DNA of 6,597 nucleotides from Lachnospiraceae bacterium UBA7480. Lineage in GTDB: Bacteria > Bacillota > Clostridia > Lachnospirales > Lachnospiraceae. The notes beneath the pieces were generated by a model. That model saw only the letters and a list, made by a program, of their open reading frames with translations. It was not told where the DNA came from and did no database searches. Position 1 is the stretch's first letter; every line of letters begins with the position of its first letter. Shown piece after piece: positions 4,447-6,597 of this stretch. The stretch covers positions 1-6,597 of the forward strand of contig DLOQ01000173.1 of assembly GCA_002479655.1 (NCBI GenBank). Reading direction: 5' to 3'. The translations under genes were made by a program, and so were the position numbers.

Positions 4447-5619
4447 CTATCTTTTTTCCTCCCTCAACCGCTCGATAAACCTGTTCAACCTCTCCAGCGC
4501 GACCTTCAGGTTCTCGATGGAGTAAGCGTAAGAGATCCGCAGGAAGCCTTCCCCGCAATCGCCGAATGCCGTACCGGGCACGACTGCGACCTTCTCCTCA
4601 TTTAAGAATCTTGTAGCAAATTCATCCGAAGTCAGTCCGAACTCCTTGATGCAGGGGAATACATAAAATGCTCCAAACGGCTCAAAGCATTCCAATCCCA
4701 TCTCCTGAAACGCATTCATCAAAAAGCGTCTTCTCTGATTATAAGCATCCCGCATCATCTCCACATCAGCGTCTCCGTTCCTGAGCGCTTCCACTGCCGC
4801 ATACTGGCTGGTGGTAGGCGCGCACATGATCGCAAACTGATGGATCTTTGTCATCTGCGCAATGATCTCCTTCGGTCCGCAGGCATATCCCAGACGCCAT
4901 CCGGTCATCGCATACGCCTTTGAAAATCCATTGATCAGGATCGTCCGCTCCTGCATCCCCGGCAGCGATACGATAGAAACATGGTCGCCCTTATAGGAAA
5001 GCTCAGAATAGATCTCGTCAGATATGACAAAGATATCTTTCTCACGTATCACCTCAGCGATCGCTTCCAGATCTACTTTCTCCATGATCGCACCGGTCGG
5101 ATTGTTCGGATACGGAAGAATCAGGATCTTCGTCTTATCCGTGATTGCATCCCGCAGCTCCTGTGCCGTCAGACGGAATTCATTTTCCGCCTTCAGATTG
5201 ATGATCACGGGTTTTCCGCCGGCAAGGATCGTACATGGCTCATAAGATACATAACTGGGCTGCGGAATCAACACTTCCTCTCCCGGATTTAACATCGCGC
5301 GGAGCGCAATATCGATTCCCTCAGAGCCTCCCACCGTTATAATTACTTCGTCATTAAAATGATAAGATACGCCAATCCTGCGCTTCATATAATTACAGAT
5401 CTCCATCCGAAGCTCTTTCAATCCGGAATTGGAGGTATAAAATGTCCTTCCCTTTTCCAGTGAATAAATACCCTCGTCACGAATATGCCAGGGCGTATCA
5501 AAATCCGGCTCTCCGACGCCCAGCGAGATCGCGTCCTTCATCTCGCTGACAATGTCAAAAAACTTGCGGATACCGGAAGGTTTTATCTCTACTACATAGT
5601 CTGCTAATGGATTTCTCAT
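4447..5619 (-). CDS. Class I/II pyridoxal-phosphate aminotransferase
   Basis: A 390-residue fold-type I PLP enzyme of normal length. Visible motifs: LGVGEPDFDTP (33-43) for substrate binding; GRTFYTSNSGLKELR (57-71); ITVGGSEGIDIALRAML (94-110), which anchors the PLP phosphate; PYPNNPTGA (169-177), with N173 stacking on the ring; SDEIYSEL (200-207), with D201 binding the pyridine nitrogen; SKAYAMTGWRLGY (233-245), with K234 the Schiff-base lysine; and FLRISYA (359-365), with R361 as the alpha-carboxylate clamp. All catalytic residues are intact. It resembles the aspartate/aromatic/alanine aminotransferase group of Firmicutes, but the amino-acid specificity cannot be read from motifs. The ATG (5617-5619) overlaps the TGA of the Lrp-like regulator, so translation is coupled; a weak AAAGGA lies farther upstream. 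No intrinsic terminator follows the stop. Confidence 0.95.
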   Translation of the reverse strand: MRNPLADYVVEIKPSGIRKFFDIVSEMKDAISLGVGEPDFDTPWHIRDEGIYSLEKGRTFYTSNSGLKELRMEICNYMKRRIGVSYHFNDEVIITVGGSEGIDIALRAMLNPGEEVLIPQPSYVSYEPCTILAGGKPVIINLKAENEFRLTAQELRDAITDKTKILILPYPNNPTGAIMEKVDLEAIAEVIREKDIFVISDEIYSELSYKGDHVSIVSLPGMQERTILINGFSKAYAMTGWRLGYACGPKEIIAQMTKIHQFAIMCAPTTSQYAAVEALRNGDADVEMMRDAYNQRRRFLMNAFQEMGLECFEPFGAFYVFPCIKEFGLTSDEFATRFLNEEKVAVVPGTAFGDCGEGFLRISYAYSIENLKVALERLNRFIERLREEKR

Positions 5620-6098
5620 GGTGTGATCATCATCCTTTCATCTTCACTTTTTGTCGTCATGATCGTGCCATGATCCTTATATTTTTTTAAGATAAAATGT
5701 GTCGCCGTACTCAGCACCGTTTCCAGAGTGGAAAGCTTATCTGACACAAAAGAGGAAACTTCCTTTAATGTTTTACCTTCCAGCGTTACAAGGAGATCGT
5801 AGCCGCCGCTGATCAGATAGACGGACTTTACTTCCGGATATTTATAGATCCGCTCTGCAATATTATCAAATCCCTGTCCCCTCTGCGGTGTCACACGCAC
5901 CTCGATCAAAGCCGTCACCTTTTCCTCGGAAGTCTTTTCCCAATTGATCATCGTATGGTACCCGCATATGATGCCTTCATTCTCCATCTTCTGCATCTCT
6001 TCTACGATCAGCGCTTCCTCTGTTCCCAGCCTTACAGCCATCTCATGTACATCAATACGGCTGTTCCTTTCAATAATATTTAATATTTTTTCTCTCAT
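5616..6098 (-). CDS. Lrp/AsnC family transcriptional regulator
   Basis: A 160-residue protein of the usual Lrp/AsnC length. Residues 1-50 form the winged helix-turn-helix (KILNIIERNSRIDVHEMAVRL, then a recognition-helix region and EGIICGYHTMIN, the typical wing). Residues ~62-145 form the RAM/ligand-binding domain (ALIEVRVTP, YPEVKSVYLISGGYDLLVTLEG, HFILKKYKDHG). The family binds DNA as dimers to octamers and senses amino acids or related metabolites. The ATG at 6096-6098 is preceded by GAGG with a 7-nt spacer, which supports this start. The stop overlaps the start of the aminotransferase by 4 bp (ATGA), so the two are almost certainly co-translated, and that enzyme is its most likely target. 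The protein has a short hydrophilic tail after the RAM domain. No convincing promoter was seen in the 81-bp gap upstream. Confidence 0.93.
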   Translation of the reverse strand: MREKILNIIERNSRIDVHEMAVRLGTEEALIVEEMQKMENEGIICGYHTMINWEKTSEEKVTALIEVRVTPQRGQGFDNIAERIYKYPEVKSVYLISGGYDLLVTLEGKTLKEVSSFVSDKLSTLETVLSTATHFILKKYKDHGTIMTTKSEDERMMITP

Positions 6099-6179
6099 TT
6101 TCCTACCTCATTTCCGCGCCGCCTTTCACGATGCGCTGTTTTATTGTGTTGCATTGCTTTTATTTTGTTTCACTTCTTT

Positions 6180-6597
6180 TTACTTACCTATCAGCTTAAA
6201 ATACTCATCCTGCTGCGCAGGAGTCAGAAACCTCTTTTCTTCTTCATTGATGATCAACCGGTCATTGCTGTCAGTGGTTCTGCCGATTACCGCTGCGCTG
6301 ATGCCTTTCTTATGTAAGCTCTCTGCCAGTTCATATCCATTGTCCGCTGTCATCAAAAGACATCCGGAGGACAGCAGCGCATATGGATTGATATCAAAAT
6401 AATTACAGATCTCCACTGTTTCCTGCCTGATCGGAATCTTCTTCAATTCTATTTCCAGTCCAACGCCCGAGCGTTCTGCCATTTCCCAGAGTGCGCCGAA
6501 TATACCGCCCTCCGAAACATGATGCATCGCTCCCACGCCGGACTCCATGGCGGTGGCGGCCTCCGGTATGATAGACAGATACCGGTCAAAGTCCCTG
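6180..6597 (-). CDS. AIR-synthase-related protein (HypE/PurM-like), C-terminal part
   Basis: Only the last ~139 codons are in the window. The frame is open through the right edge, so the start lies outside; the Met at 6546-6548 is internal, because the codons before it read in frame as RDFDRYLSIIPEAATAMESG. The stretch GAMHHVSEGGIFGALWEMAE followed by GVGLEIE matches the start of the AIR-synthase C-terminal domain shared by PurM, ThiL, SelD and HypE. NPYALLSSGCLLMT is the matching later strand/turn. These proteins bind ATP and usually phosphorylate or activate a small substrate; the actual substrate cannot be told here because the ATP-binding N-terminal half is missing. The C-terminus lacks the conserved cysteine tail of true HypE, so it is more likely one of the generic HypE-like AIRS proteins common in Clostridia. 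It ends 81 bp before the Lrp-type regulator, on the same strand. Confidence 0.85.
   Translation of the reverse strand, partial: RDFDRYLSIIPEAATAMESGVGAMHHVSEGGIFGALWEMAERSGVGLEIELKKIPIRQETVEICNYFDINPYALLSSGCLLMTADNGYELAESLHKKGISAAVIGRTTDSNDRLIINEEEKRFLTPAQQDEYFKLIGK

Noticed and set aside
5944..6402. Plus-strand 152-codon frame spanning the Lrp/AIRS junction
   Set aside because: It lies opposite two well-recognised genes, is rich in Ser/Phe/Leu typical of antisense frames, and has no matching ribosome binding site.
1..6597. CRISPR arrays, tRNA/rRNA genes, complete insertion sequences
   Set aside because: No regularly spaced repeats, cloverleaf or rRNA-like sequence, or transposase with terminal repeats was seen on either strand by reading.

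Overview
Every supported gene in this window lies on the minus strand, so transcription runs from the right edge to the left. The gene families, AGGAGG-type ribosome binding sites, sigma-A-like promoters and mixed base composition (AT-rich spacers, moderate-GC genes) suggest a Firmicute, most likely a gut Clostridia/Lachnospiraceae-type genome. That placement is inferred from family resemblance, not from a marker gene.

Right block (about 4447-6597): the C-terminal part of an AIR-synthase-related (HypE/PurM-like) ATP-binding protein, an Lrp/AsnC regulator, and a class I/II PLP aminotransferase that overlaps the regulator by 4 bp (ATGA). The regulator probably senses an amino acid and controls the linked aminotransferase.

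Middle block (1678-4446): a two-gene polymer-decoration unit behind its own promoter (extended -10, perfect TATAAT) with an inverted repeat over the -10. The first gene fuses a TagD-type cytidylyltransferase to a Gfo/Idh/MocA-type oxidoreductase. The second, in the same reading frame after one TAA and two sense codons, is a TagF-type CDP-glycerol:glycerophosphotransferase. Together they probably make a CDP-activated polyol and transfer the polyol phosphate to a surface glycan or teichoic-like polymer.

Left block (1-1677): AT-rich accessory DNA. The 431-bp spacer below the transferase is not empty. On the minus strand it carries a TTGACA promoter, two overlapping perfect palindromes, and a 31-codon ORF with a good ribosome binding site. 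A second promoter follows, driving an 85-residue protein of unknown function and, overlapping it, a 149-residue intracellular retropepsin-like aspartic protease (DTGAS and LLGQD motifs). The protease stop abuts an 84-codon C-terminal remnant of an Rpn/PD-(D/E)XK-nuclease-family transposase-like protein, which ends just before a 12-bp hairpin. Past the hairpin is another minus-strand promoter, a possible 26-codon peptide, and the first 28 codons of a gene running off the left edge.

The least familiar material is the small-ORF / unknown protein / retropepsin cassette with palindromic control DNA, followed by the cytidylyltransferase-oxidoreductase fusion.
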